DNA from: Dipteronia dyeriana | Lineage: Eukaryota; Streptophyta; Magnoliopsida; Sapindales; Sapindaceae | NCBI GenBank assembly: GCA_032871835.1 | Contig: CM065298.1 | Span: 9,597,596-9,661,595 of the forward strand | Reading direction: 5' to 3' | Length of the DNA stretch: 64,000 nt | Notes under the pieces: model-generated | Seen by the model: only the letters and a program-made list of their open reading frames with translations | The model's database searches: none | Told to the model about the DNA's origin: nothing | Shown here: positions 35,756-46,586 of the stretch, in pieces | Layout: the number at the start of each line of letters is the position of its first letter | Position numbering within the stretch: the stretch's first letter is position 1 | Position numbers and translations under genes: made by a program

Positions 35756-37834
35756 ATGGATCCTAACCAACAGCCGTATTTTCTGGACGGTTTGAATATG
35801 CTCAACGATGAATTTGATATTTCAGAACCGACCCATACTCAAGCGGGGCCTTCTGGTTTCGGCGTTACACCAACATCACGTCCCAGAAAATTAACATCAG
35901 ATGTGTGACAATATTTCAATGTAGTCCAAATGACACTCCCAAACGGGACGTTTGGCCCAAGAGCTAAACATAAGTTTTTTCATAAGGATTATGCTACAAG
36001 TATGAGGGGAACCAGACATTTGAGACGGCATATGCACAAATGTGTGCCTGCGCATGGACAGGTAGACACTACAACCCAGACACAACTTTAACGGCACCCA
36101 GACAGGTCCGTTACGACATGGCAGTTCGACGCCATGCACGCTAGAGAGTGCTTGGCACGATATATTGCACAAACTGATCAACCGATCGGTATTGGTGAGA
36201 GTCCATTTTATAAAGAATTAATCACATCTGCATATAACTCCCAATTTGAACCTGTTTCTAGAACCACCACTAGAAATGATTTGATACGATTGTTTGAAAC
36301 CCAAAGGGATGACTTAGTTGCTGAAATACAGCATTTAAGTGTCTCTGTTGCATTAACTTCTGATATTTGGAATGCATGTTCCAAACATGATTATTTATGT
36401 GTCATGGGACACTATTTAGATTTTGACTGGAGGTTAGCAAAAGAATTTTTGGTTTTCGTCCTATGGATTTTACACATACCGTAGAAAACATTTTTAATGT
36501 CATAATGGAAGTTTTAGAAACTTATGAAATCACGCATCACATCCTTTCGATCACATTTGATAATGTATATTTAAATACTAGCTCTATTGCATTGTTTGTT
36601 GCAAGAAATATCCCGCAAGATGGAGGTTATTTCTTCCATTAACGATGTGCATGCCATATTATAAATTTAGTTGTACAGGCTGGTTTAAAGCAGGTAAGCG
36701 ACCAAATAGATCGCATCAGAGATGTCATTTCTTGGATTTGCAGTTCTAATCCTAGATTCAGTGAATTCAATAGACATTGTAAATTAAATGGTCTCAAACC
36801 CCGACGATTCCAAACTGATATGCCGGTAAGGTGGAACTCTACTTATTTAATGTTGCAAAATTGTTTGGAATATGATACAGCCATTACATGTTTTTATAAC
36901 ATGAAATTGACCGAAACAGGTCAACATAGTCCAAAAATACTTACCACAGACGATTGATATGTGGCAAAGATTTTTGTTCAATTTTTAAAGATTTTTTTAC
37001 AATACCACTGTAACTCTTTTCGGGGTATATTACCCCACATCTTCCCAGGAAATCCATCAGATAGTGAAAATATCTGAACTGTTAAACAGTTATAGAGAAG
37101 ATGAACATCTAGGCGCTGCAGTTATTGCCATTGAGACAAAGTTGAAAAAATATTGGGCTAACATTCCTCTATTTTATGCCTTAAGTGCTATAATAGATCA
37201 TAGGGTTAAATTATCTGATTTAGAAGTTTTGCTTGAGTTTATTGGTATCAATTTGTCAATAGATTATTCAAACCAAATTATTGACATTCAAACCAAGTTG
37301 TTCGAGATTTTTTGTATTTATGATAGCAGGTTTGACAATATTGACATCCCCCAATCAACACAACCGGAGACAGAGTCGAAACAAACAAGTTGGAGCCTTT
37401 TGAAACGTCGAAAAAAGGACAAATCAGCAAATACTTCTTCAGGGCAAAGATCTAGCCCATCTTCTTGTACCGAACTTATTAGATACCTTGAAGCATAGTT
37501 CGATGCTGTTGAAGATAAGGAAGGGTTTGATTTGTTGTTATGGTGGAAGACCTATACGTACAGGTATCCAGTTCTGTCACACTTAGCACGTGACGTACTG
37601 GTTATTCCAGTGTCAATAGTGTCTTCAGAACAAGCTTTCAGCACCAGTGGATGCATAATTGAACCAATAAGAAGTTGTTTGTCTCCAGAGATGGTGGAGG
37701 TACTAACATGCCTTCGGGATTGGGAGCATGCTAAAAAAATGTTACAAAATCTAACTGTAAATAAAGAACTTATTCTAAATTTCGACAATCTATATATTGA
37801 TGACCCTTCAGGTAGTGGTCAGGGCCAGAACTAG
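35756..37834 (+). pseudogene. hAT (Ac/RICESLEEPER-like) transposase pseudogene
   Basis: Starts MDPNQQPYFLDGLNMLNDEF. A BED-type zinc-finger region follows (HKDYATSMRGTRHLRRHMHK). The central RNase H-like part has VSVALTSDIWNACSKHDYLC, FFH*RCACHIINLVVQAGLK and MPVRWNSTYLML. The C-terminal hAT dimerisation domain is well kept (LLWWKTYTYRYPVLSHLARD, then VSIVSSEQAFSTSG). Stops are at about 35906, 36089, 36481, 36640, 36957 and 37496, with frameshifts near 36440 and 37070. hAT transposases excise and reinsert elements by cut and paste. This copy is inactive, although the last 250 codons carry only one stop. Confidence 0.92.
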
Positions 37835-38043
37835 GTTATACTTTTACATATGTATTTATTATTTACTTGTAAGTTATAAAACGGTTGCACTCTTTTTCCC
37901 TTACCAAGTTTTTATTCCACTGGGTTTTTCTTGGTAAGGTTTTTAATGAGACAATCATGTAAATATGTAAAATTGAATTCCATAAGTGAAAAATAAATAA
38001 ATAATTAAGAAATTGTTCGTTCTCTTTATTCATTTCAAATCTG

Positions 38044-38080
38044 AAACCCTAAACCCTAAACCCTAAACCCTAAACCCTAA
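38044..38080 (+). repeat. Interstitial telomere-type repeat (CCCTAAA)n
   Basis: About five head-to-tail copies of AAACCCT, the complement of the plant telomere unit TTTAGGG, inside the 3' non-coding part of the hAT element. Confidence 0.9.
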
Positions 38081-38349
38081 ATCCAAACAAACGTAATTTC
38101 AAAAAAAATTTGGACCAAAAGACTAGCCCGTCGGTCCAGGTCTGGCCCTGCCCGCCAGAAGGGGCCCGTGAGTCGACCTGGCACGACCCGCCTGAGGCAA
38201 GCCGACTTGCCATGTCGGGCCTGCTGTTCCGGAAACAGGTAGGGTCCTGTCGGGCCGTGACATCGTCGCGTGCCAAGCCCAACCAGACCTGTTTCCACAA
38301 ATGGACTGGCGTGCCTAATGGGTCAGGCCAGTCCATTTTTATATCACTG

Positions 38350-40698
38350 TTCTAAGGTAACATGGGTGAAGTTCGTTAAAAATAACCATTTTAAAACAAA
38401 TCCTATATTTCATGACCATTTTAATAGTAAAATGTCATAAGTCGATGGTTATCGGAATAGTCTATATAAATATATATATTATGGTTTTCACCGACGGGTT
38501 CAATTAAAATCGAACGGTTAAAAAGAACAAACAAGGAGATAAAAATTAGATACGGGTGGGCCCAATGATTGACAAGGATAAAGGAAAGAGAAGGAAATCG
38601 GCAATTTATAAAAAGAGAGGAGAATTTGATTAAATGGCGGGCCCGTATATGATAAACAGAGAGGAAAGATATGGGAATTGATTGATTTGTGGGCCCATAT
38701 TTATTTTCTTTTTTTATTTGATATTTATTTTGACTGGATAAGATTCTAATTTTATAAAAAGTACTATAAAAACGTACAGATTTAAATAAATTTTTATCAA
38801 AATCTAATCTATAAATAATATTTTTTTTTCAAGTATTAGAGTTATTTTCTTAATATTATTTTATATTTCATTTATTTTTTCAATTTCTTTATATTTTAAA
38901 AAAACTGAATAAATAGTTAATTTAAATTAATTTAATATTAAGATAATTATTTTAATTAATTGATAAAAATATATTTTTATATCTTTTAAAATAATTAAAT
39001 TTTAAATATTTAATCATATGGATTAAAATGATGTTTTTAAAAAAAAAAAATTAAAGTGAAGATATTTATAAATATAATAAATCGTAAAAAAAAAAATCTT
39101 TAAGATGAGATTTACTTGAAATTCTGTCCAGAAAAAAGGTAATATTAATAATATATATTTTGTTTTGAAATGTGAAAAATATCGGAGAATACCTTGAAAG
39201 CTAGTCCATACCACAGATAAATTTAAAAGCATCGTACGGAAAAAAAAAAAAAAACATTACATGTTGGTTTGGACCACGTATTTGTGGCATCAAAAGACGA
39301 CAGACCCAGTAATGAATAAGGACCCATGAGCAATGGGTCACTGTCCTAAAAACGTTGTGTAATAAATATGTACACGTTTGAACGTGAAAAATATCGGAGA
39401 ATACCATGAAAGCTAATCCTTACAACAGATAAATTTTAAAAACTCGTGCGGAAAAAATAAAGAAAAAAAAAACTATATTTTGGTTTGGACCACGTATTTG
39501 TGGTATCAAAAGACTGACAGATCCAATAAAGAGTGAGGACCCATGGGTCACTGTCCTAAAAATGTTGTATTATGATTTATAAATAGTAAAATATGTAGAA
39601 GTTAATTTGTCAGAATCAATTATACCAAAAGCAACAATTTTTTTTTTTTTTTGCAATGAATTCATTTGGACCCGCTGTTGAGGAGACAACAGAATATCGA
39701 AGAAGACCCAATAAAGAAAAGAATCAAATCACAACAATAAATGATAGATATATGTCTCAAGGGACGACTAAAAATGGATTCTAATTATAAATATGTCTTT
39801 TATACTCATTTTGTTGTTACTTGTTAGTACATCAATTCCAATTATCTATTTTATCTCCTCGGATATCATATGAACCATAAATCCTTTTGGGATTTTCAAG
39901 ATAAGGAAGAAATTACCCTTTTCAAGATCAACATATAGACTTATATGTCGATGTCTAATTTTATTCAACCATGCTAATGCCTTTACGAACCAGTCCAACC
40001 CTAATAATTAAATCTTAATTTAATAATATTACTATTGTTACATCTAAATTATACTTGTAGGTAATATTTACGTTTTCTATTAAATTTTAATTAATTGATA
40101 TATAAATGTAGATACCTCTAGGGGCATAGCAAAACTGATACATTGACAAACTTAGGGGTTTGGACGAATAACCCTTAAATCAATGATTCGAATCTTATCA
40201 CTGCTAAAAAGTTAAAAAAAAAAATACATTATCTAAATAGAAAAATAGGTAGATACTGTAATATATATATAAATGTAGATAAGTTATTATTATGACTAAT
40301 TGCACTAATACATCTTCATTATATGTATAATTACATTAAAACCAATGATCTTTACATAATAACACAAATATACCTTTGATCCGTTGACTAACGGTTAACC
40401 ACCGTCAGTCAACAACACAAAATGTCATTTTTACCCTTATATTTATAAGGGTAAATTACACTAACTTACCATGATTATATATATAATTGTACTAAAACCC
40501 ATGAAAATATCAAAATAATACAAACATATCCTCCTATCTTTTGACTAACGTTGATCACTGTTAGTTAGTCATAAATGAGAAGAATTAACGCTTTTACCCT
40601 TATAAAAATAATACTTAATTATATAAAATCAGTTAATTATTTAAAAATAAAAATAATAGAAAATAATATATATATATATATAATGATATTGTTACAGA
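38350..40698. other. AT-rich intergenic DNA
   Basis: About 2.3 kb without a recognisable gene. Besides the duplication at 39170-39580, a looser duplication lies at about 40295-40610, with the words ACTAACGGTTAACCACCGT and ACTAACGTTGATCACTG about 150 bases apart. Confidence 0.55.
39170..39580 (+). repeat. Two-copy ~215-bp tandem duplication
   Basis: Copies begin GTGAAAAATATCGGAGAATA at about 39172 and 39388. They share TTGGTTTGGACCACGTATTT and GGGTCACTGTCCTAAAAA in the same order. They differ mainly in the lengths of A runs. Confidence 0.88.
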
Positions 40699-41089
40699 TA
40701 TAGGTGTCCACAGTTCGGTTAAATCGTTCGTAACCGAATCGAAACCGTCTTCCAAAAATCGTAACCGTCGGTTACGAAACCGATTGGAAACCGATTTTCC
40801 TACGATTCGGTTACGGTTATCCAATCTCAAAAACAGTCTTAAAACCGACGGTTTAACGGCCGGTTTTGGTATATTTTATTAAAAAAAAAACTAACCAATA
40901 GAATTGCGACACGTGACAATTCATTTGTAAAAAAAAAAAACAAAACCAACCGTAACTACCAAACCGGCGGTTACGTAACCGAACCAAACCGTCTCCCTCT
41001 GGTTACGGTTACGGTTAAGCCATTTTACGAAACCGAAACCGACGGTTAGTAATCGAAAACGAACCGAAACCGAACCGTGGACACCTCTA
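40699..41089. mobile_element. hAT-type MITE, 391 bp, rich in AACCG/CGGTT
   Basis: Left end TATAGGTGTCCACAGTTCGG and right end CCGAACCGTGGACACCTCTA are inverted repeats. Direct repeats GTTACAGA (40691-40698) and ACTACAGA (41090-41097) flank it, 8 bp with 6 matches. The interior is a dense set of CGGTTACG, AACCGA and AACCGT words in both orientations, so a transcript would fold strongly. No coding capacity. Confidence 0.85.
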
Positions 41090-41097
41090 ACTACAGA

Positions 41098-42404
41098 TGT
41101 TTAGGAGGATGGTGATGTTAATTATTATTATTTATTTTTTTATTTTTTTATTATGATGATATTTTTTAAAATAACATTTGTTTTTCTACGGAGAGCGGTT
41201 AACAGTCAACAAAGCATTGTTCGAATGTAAACGTTTCACATGTGTGCAGTACTTCTTTTCTACGGAGAGGGGTTAACAATGTTTTTTTTTTTTTTTTAGT
41301 TCGATTAAGATCATTTTCAATATAAATATATATTTGTAAGTTTATAAATAATATCATATCAGAATTTCTATTTATTATGTGTTCACTTTTATTTTTTTTT
41401 ATAGAGGAATACATATTCACATCTCTAATATAATTATTTAAAGTTAAATATGTATCTGTTTTATGATAAATTATAATAAAACAATTATTACATTCTTTAG
41501 ACCGGTGAAACGGGAGAGAGAGAATTATTTCACGGGTAAAGTTAAAAACTTCTCTGCCAGAGCTCCGCTACAAGACCTGCAATACCTCTCTCTCTGTCAC
41601 ACTGCAAAATTTTAACTTTCACAATTATTAATATTTGAAATGTTTGATAGAATTGTACATGCAACAACAACCGAGTCTACAATCTACTTGCTATATCGTT
41701 GATTTGTATTTGTTGTTGAAAACATATTGTTTGAGTTTGGCAGTTATTAAAGTTACTTTCCCTTTTCAAACTCAACTTTACATTATCAAGCATCCACCTT
41801 GTCCATTGTCTTAATTAACAATAATTAGCTTTAATTCACAATAACTTCTTTACTTCCTAGTCCATATGGTTTGAGTGATACGGTAAATAACACAATAAAA
41901 GTGAATCAATTTGTTTGTACATTGTGCACAATATTTTTACACATTAGTATTACTCACTTTCTCATTATAAATTTAGAAAAAAATACATTAAACTCCACCG
42001 AAGTTTATTCTTTTACATGTGGAAATAACTTTATCGTTAATTGATACTCAATTCCCTCACCGTTAGGGTTTTACTGTTAAGTATGAGAGTTGATAGTTAA
42101 CAAATGATAAAAGATAGAAATATACCTGATTCATTAAAATTTGTTCAAAATAACTAATTACATTAAACTCTTTAAGATTTGATCTTTTACATACATAAAC
42201 AATTTTATTGATAAATGACACTCACCTCCCTAGTCGTTAGTGAAAGTTTGTCAAATTAAACTGTTGACCAATTTCGACTATCAAAACGAACGATAGTTTA
42301 GTCATTTAAAGCATTATATATAAAAAATGAATAAGTATTATTAAATTATGCTTTTTTTAAGGTATTTTAAAATGATGGTTAGGTGAACAAAAAACTTTTT
42401 TAAA
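41098..42404. other. AT-rich intergenic DNA
   Basis: About 1.3 kb without a recognisable gene. A loose direct duplication at about 41990-42250 shares TACATTAAACTC, CTTTTACAT and CTCCCT..CGTTAG phrases about 180 bases apart. The phrase TACGGAGAG.GGTTAACA occurs at 41189 and 41261. Confidence 0.5.
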
Positions 42405-43100
42405 AAATTAAGATTTTTTTTTAAAAGAAAAATAAGATTAATTGAAAAATAAGAATTATAAAAAAAACGGAATTTTTCATTAAAAAAATGGATAGTACAA
42501 TCTAATTTAAAAGAAATTCAAATTTAAAAAAGAACTTTAAAAAAAATAATGCTCTTAATAGTTTACCAATTTCATAAACAACACAAATCACAATCATTTC
42601 GTAATTTGTTCAATTTGCTCAGAAATTGAGTTATATTTCTTTCCAAAATGGAGTCAGTTCGTCAGTTCCAATAACAACATAAATCATATTCTTATTCTAA
42701 TATAACGCAATTTGTACCAAAAAGCTCAAAATCTATTTATAAATATGAAAAAAAAAACAATTCCAAAGAAATAAAATTATAAATTTTAAGTTTTGTAATA
42801 AATAGAAAAAAAATTTAAAACAAGTAAGGTAGGGATTATGATTTGTGTAGTTGGTGGAACTAGTGAACTGGTCCAATCTTTTATGGAGTCATGAAGAAGA
42901 TCAAACAAAATAGGAAGAGATTGTGATTTATGTTGTTGGTGTAATTGTCGAACTGTTAAAGACATTACGAATTTTTTATTAAAAAAAATAATTTGAATTT
43001 CTTTTAAATTAGATTGGACCGTCCGTTTTTTTAATGCAAATTTCCGTTTTTTTTTATTCTCAATTTTCAATTAATCTTTCTTTTCTTTAAAAAAAACCAT
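42405..43100. repeat. Foldback element with arms of about 270-300 bp
   Basis: The left arm (about 42405-42705) and right arm (about 42825-43100) are inverted copies. Landmarks such as AATCTAATTTAAAAGAAATT (left) and AATTTCTTTTAAATTAGATT (right), and TCAGTTCCAATAAC.ACA with its complement, occur in mirrored order. The centre is about 120 bp of AT-rich sequence. No coding capacity. Confidence 0.78.
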
Positions 43101-43519
43101 ACTTTTAAAAACAGTTTTTTTTTTACTTCATCTTCATTTAAAAATATCTTTAAAATATTTTCATTTAAAAAATATTTATTCAATTTTAAATATGTATATA
43201 TTGACGTACTCTAGTCCGGTCCACTTCCAAACCTCCTACCATATATATAAAATTGAAAAAATATTTAAAAATGAAAAAAAATCATAGTTTAAAATTAGGT
43301 TTTTTTTTTCATTTCAACTTCATTTTAAAATACTTAAAAAATATATTTATTTTAAAATATTTATTCAATTTTATATATAGAGAGAGAGAGGTTTTCCATT
43401 CAAGTCCACTTCAAGCCTCCTCCTATATATATAATTGAATAAATATTTTAAAATGAAGAATTTTTTTAAGATATTTTAGGATGAAGATGAAGTGAAAAAA
43501 AAAAACTATTTTTAAAAGC
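43101..43519. repeat. Second foldback repeat adjoining the first
   Basis: The left arm starting CTTTTAAAAACAG (43102) and running through ACTTCATCTTCATTTAAAA is mirrored by GATGAAGATGAAGTG and CTATTTTTAAAAGC ending at 43519. The inner part also contains direct repeats of TTTCATTT..AATATTTATTCAATTTTA. It directly abuts the preceding foldback. Confidence 0.75.
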
Positions 43520-43584
43520 AAGATTACACTAATTCAAGTTTATAAATAAAACTTTAAAATATTTATTACATTAAATATTGCACT

Positions 43585-43675
43585 AATTTGGTGTTAAAAG
43601 AGAATCGGAGTGCTTCTACCTTCAGATTCAGTCAAAGTAATTAACCGCTCCCCGATTCTCTTTTAACACCAAATT
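43585..43675. repeat. Perfect 24-bp inverted repeat with 43-nt loop
   Basis: 43585-43608 (AATTTGGTGTTAAAAGAGAA followed by TCGG) is exactly complementary to 43652-43675. A transcript would form a stable stem-loop. Confidence 0.92.
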
Positions 43676-45164
43676 ATTGTAATACAGTGAGATGCTCCGG
43701 TGCTTCTTCCACTTCCCTCTACTTTTGAAACAATTAAAAAAAATCAGTAATCAAAAACATAAATGTTTGAATTTCTTATTTGGAAAACCTTTTTGTCTCC
43801 ATCGTATCTAACGAGAAACTATTATATGATTTTAGACACCACAGGAATACTTTCTTTCTAAAAAGCTTTTATATAAAAATATTCACCAATCATCATCAAG
43901 CAGAAAACCAAAAATAATAAAAACAATGAAAGAGCTGCTGTTTTACTTCTATGTTCATCATGTTGCTTTAGTTGATATGAGCATGAATAATAGCTCATCA
44001 CTACTCCATGACAATTCCCACTTAATCAAGTTATGACAATTCCCACTTTGAATCGAGTTACTGAGATCTGACAATTTAGACACTTCTTTAATTGTGTGTG
44101 GAGAAAATGCATGATACCCAAATCAAAGACTCCTAATCAATTAGTTTGCTGCTCTTTTAAGATTTATCGATACATAATTTTTTAAATAATGCTACACTTT
44201 TCGATACATATTGAAATATTGAGGGTCTGTTTCATTTATTATATATCCAGTTACTTTTGTATACAATTCTCATTTTTTAAAAATATTTTTTGGGTTAGTT
44301 CTAATTAACAATTTTTCATATTTTTTCAGTTTGTTCAAATTAACAATTTTAAATATAAAAAATTATTCTTTTGAATTTTATTATAATATGTAATTAGTTC
44401 GATCATCTCAATGGATCTCTTCAGCTATTCGTGTTCTCCACACGTGGAAAGGAGATATGTGCGATCTTTTCCCAACCAGAGATCATATTTGCAAGATGTT
44501 TTCCCAGCCAAAGAGGGGAGTTGGGAGATCTCTTCCTTGGCTAGGACTCCTATAACCACAAAGAATATTCGCATGATCTCATCCCCACCTCCTCCTTCGT
44601 TCTTCCATCGGGTTGGAAACTCCATTGGTTTGGAGGAATCTCTATCTCATTGGAGGATTATTTATCCAAAAAAACACTATATAATAAAGTTGTTAAAATT
44701 TAATAATAACAATTATCAATAATTAAATTGTGTCTCCGATAATCAAATTTAAACATGACTTTCAATAATTGTATCGTTTCTCTTTCATCTGTGATTTTTT
44801 TTTTTTTTTTATGATCACCTATGTATCTTATCATTGTTCCGACTCCAAAAATTTCAATCAGGTTAAATTCATATCTTAATTACGAATATATCAATATACA
44901 TATCATATACCTTCTCTTGTCTTTTATAGTTTTTTTATTTTTTTATTTTTATTTTTTTACCCTTTTAATTAAAGGGCTCAAAAAATAAATAGCACCTTTT
45001 AGATGTGACATTTCAACACTATCACTTCTTTTATGACTTACGTTTAAAAAACACCTATTATGGTGAACGGACAAAAATACCCCAAATAGTTGTTTCATCA
45101 GAATCTTTCATTCATTTTTTTACAGTGAAAGTTATAAAATAGAGAGAGAAAGTTTCATTGAAAT
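43676..45164. other. Intergenic DNA with one GC-richer 300-bp island
   Basis: Mostly AT-rich. The stretch 44405-44660 is less AT-rich and open on both strands (44411-44722 + and 44425-44625 -), but neither translation has a domain I recognise. It may be a fragment of a retroelement or exon. Long T runs lie near 44798-44812. Confidence 0.5.
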
Positions 45165-45280
45165 CCAGGCGCTACGCAGACGCATTCGGGGGTTGAGCTC
45201 CCCGCCGAGCTCGCGGTGGTTGAGCTGCTCGATCAGCTTGCGGGGGGGCAGAGGGCAGCGCCCCTGAAGCTTTTTTCTTC
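45165..45280. other. GC-rich island with overlapping palindromic words
   Basis: A sharp GC-rich patch (TGAGCTCCCCGCCGAGCTCG, GAGCTGCTCGATCAGCTTGC, GGGCAGCGCCCC) in AT-rich surroundings. It has no coding frame. GGCAGCGCC-type words of this kind are common in plant transposon non-coding regions, so it is probably transposon-derived. Confidence 0.5.
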
Positions 45281-45324
45281 TAGTCAATACTTAATATGTT
45301 CGAAATATAATTACAAAAGGCTCA

Positions 45325-45640
45325 GAGTGTTTAGTAAAAGTCCCGAGCTTTTTTGGTAAGGGTTTGAGTTTTTTTGTCAAGTGCCAGAGTTTTTTTTACT
45401 GGGTTCGAGCTTTTTTACCAAGTGCCCGAGTTTTTTTTTTTTAATTATTTGGAAAAAAGGCTCGAATCAAGTAAAAAAAAGCTCGGACACTTGGTAAAAA
45501 AGCTCGATTTTGCCAAGTTTAAAAAAACTCGGGCACTTGGTAAAAAAACTCGAACCCATTAAAAAAAGCTCGGGCACTTGGCAAAAAAGCTCGAATCGAG
45601 TTTTTTTACTAAATGCCCGAGCTTTTTTTTACTGATTCGA
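45325..45640. repeat. Array of short inverted and direct CCCGAGCTTTTTT units
   Basis: About a dozen 20-27 bp units resembling AAGTGCCCGAGCTTTTTT. The left half reads mainly as CCGAG(C/T)TTTTTT and the right half as AAAAAAGCTCGGGCACTT, so the array folds back on itself. The style is like the array at 21845-22080 next to a MULE relic. Confidence 0.75.
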
Positions 45641-46519
45641 GACTTTGATGGTGAGTTTGATTTCGTTGAAGGGGAGAGAGAGATGGGACTCAGGTTATGG
45701 CTGGGACAGGATTGTAATTTTTAAAAATATTAAGGGTAAAATGGTTTTTTTTCGAGAGTCCTAGGTAGAACCGTAAAGATGTACATTTTTTACCGGAGTC
45801 TCAATTTCCAGCGTTCTCATCCCCATTTGAGGACCTTTTTTAGAGAAAAATAGGGAAATGAAAGGGTGGATAGGGACAAAAAACATTCCAAATTGAAATA
45901 GGGAGAGGGATGGGAGAACCCCCTCATCCATCCTCATTTCTTCCAAACATATATAAATATAATTATAATATATATTTTTAGTAGATTGTTGTTATTCTTT
46001 GAAACCCTAAATATATATACACATTTACTATTTTTACTGTATTAATAGATTTTTTTATATTTGTAATGAAATATTTATTTATTTTAGTTTAATTTTAATT
46101 TTCAGTTAAATAGGAAAATGGGGAATCGAGAAAAACTGGAAAACAGAAGAAAAAAAACAGAGAAAAACGGGAAACTGTGGTTAATAGTGGATATACCTTC
46201 GTCCAAAATTTTCTATCTCCATTTTTTTCAAATATAGAAATTGGAGGAATGGAAAAAGGGTCGGATGAAGATAGGGATTGGAACACTTATATCCATCCTC
46301 ATTCCCCAAATATGTATATCTGGTCTTGGATGGGATAATTTTTAGGGTTTTTTTATCTTACATTGTCCCACTCTGTCCTATCTCTAAAAACGTGTCAAAC
46401 GTAGGATAGGAGGAAGTTATCCCATTTTATTCCATAAAAAAACACACCCATGTGGTATGCATATACCAGGTAATTAGTAATTTAATAGAATTTTATGGTC
46501 ATTAATCAAAGACACGGCC
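45641..46519. other. Upstream region of phosphatase gene 2
   Basis: About 0.9 kb, AT-rich. The stretch 46330-46445 (CTATCTCTAAAAACGTGTCA, AACGTAGGATAGGAGGAAG) resembles 14300-14400 and may be a small dispersed element. ORFs on the minus strand here are low-complexity Phe/Ser-rich and are not called. Confidence 0.5.
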
Positions 46520-46527
46520 TATATAAA
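46520..46527 (+). promoter_or_regulatory. Probable TATA box of phosphatase gene 2
   Basis: TATATAAA, 60 bases before the ATG at 46587, a reasonable spacing for a short 5' UTR. Confidence 0.6.
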
Positions 46528-46586
46528 CTATAAAGAGACCGAATAATTCATCAACCGCCAAACTATCCACTCTCCTAAAAAAAAAC

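Larger units (their letters stand above)
34526..38349 (+). mobile_element. hAT-superfamily DNA transposon, 3824 bp
   Basis: The ends TAGTGCTGTAATAATGGGCC (left) and, in reverse complement, CAGTGATATAAAAATGGACT (right) are imperfect inverted repeats of hAT type. They are flanked by 8-bp direct repeats CTTTAAGG / TTCTAAGG (6 of 8 match). Both subterminal regions are strongly GC-rich, with many GGCC/GGCCCG words (34536-34740 and 38125-38330), unlike the AT-rich surroundings. A decayed transposase gene lies inside on the + strand. Confidence 0.9.

Noticed and set aside
44411..44722. 103-codon ORF with a Ser/Pro-rich middle
   Set aside because: Open on both strands, no recognisable family, no splice context. 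Described only as an unassigned island.
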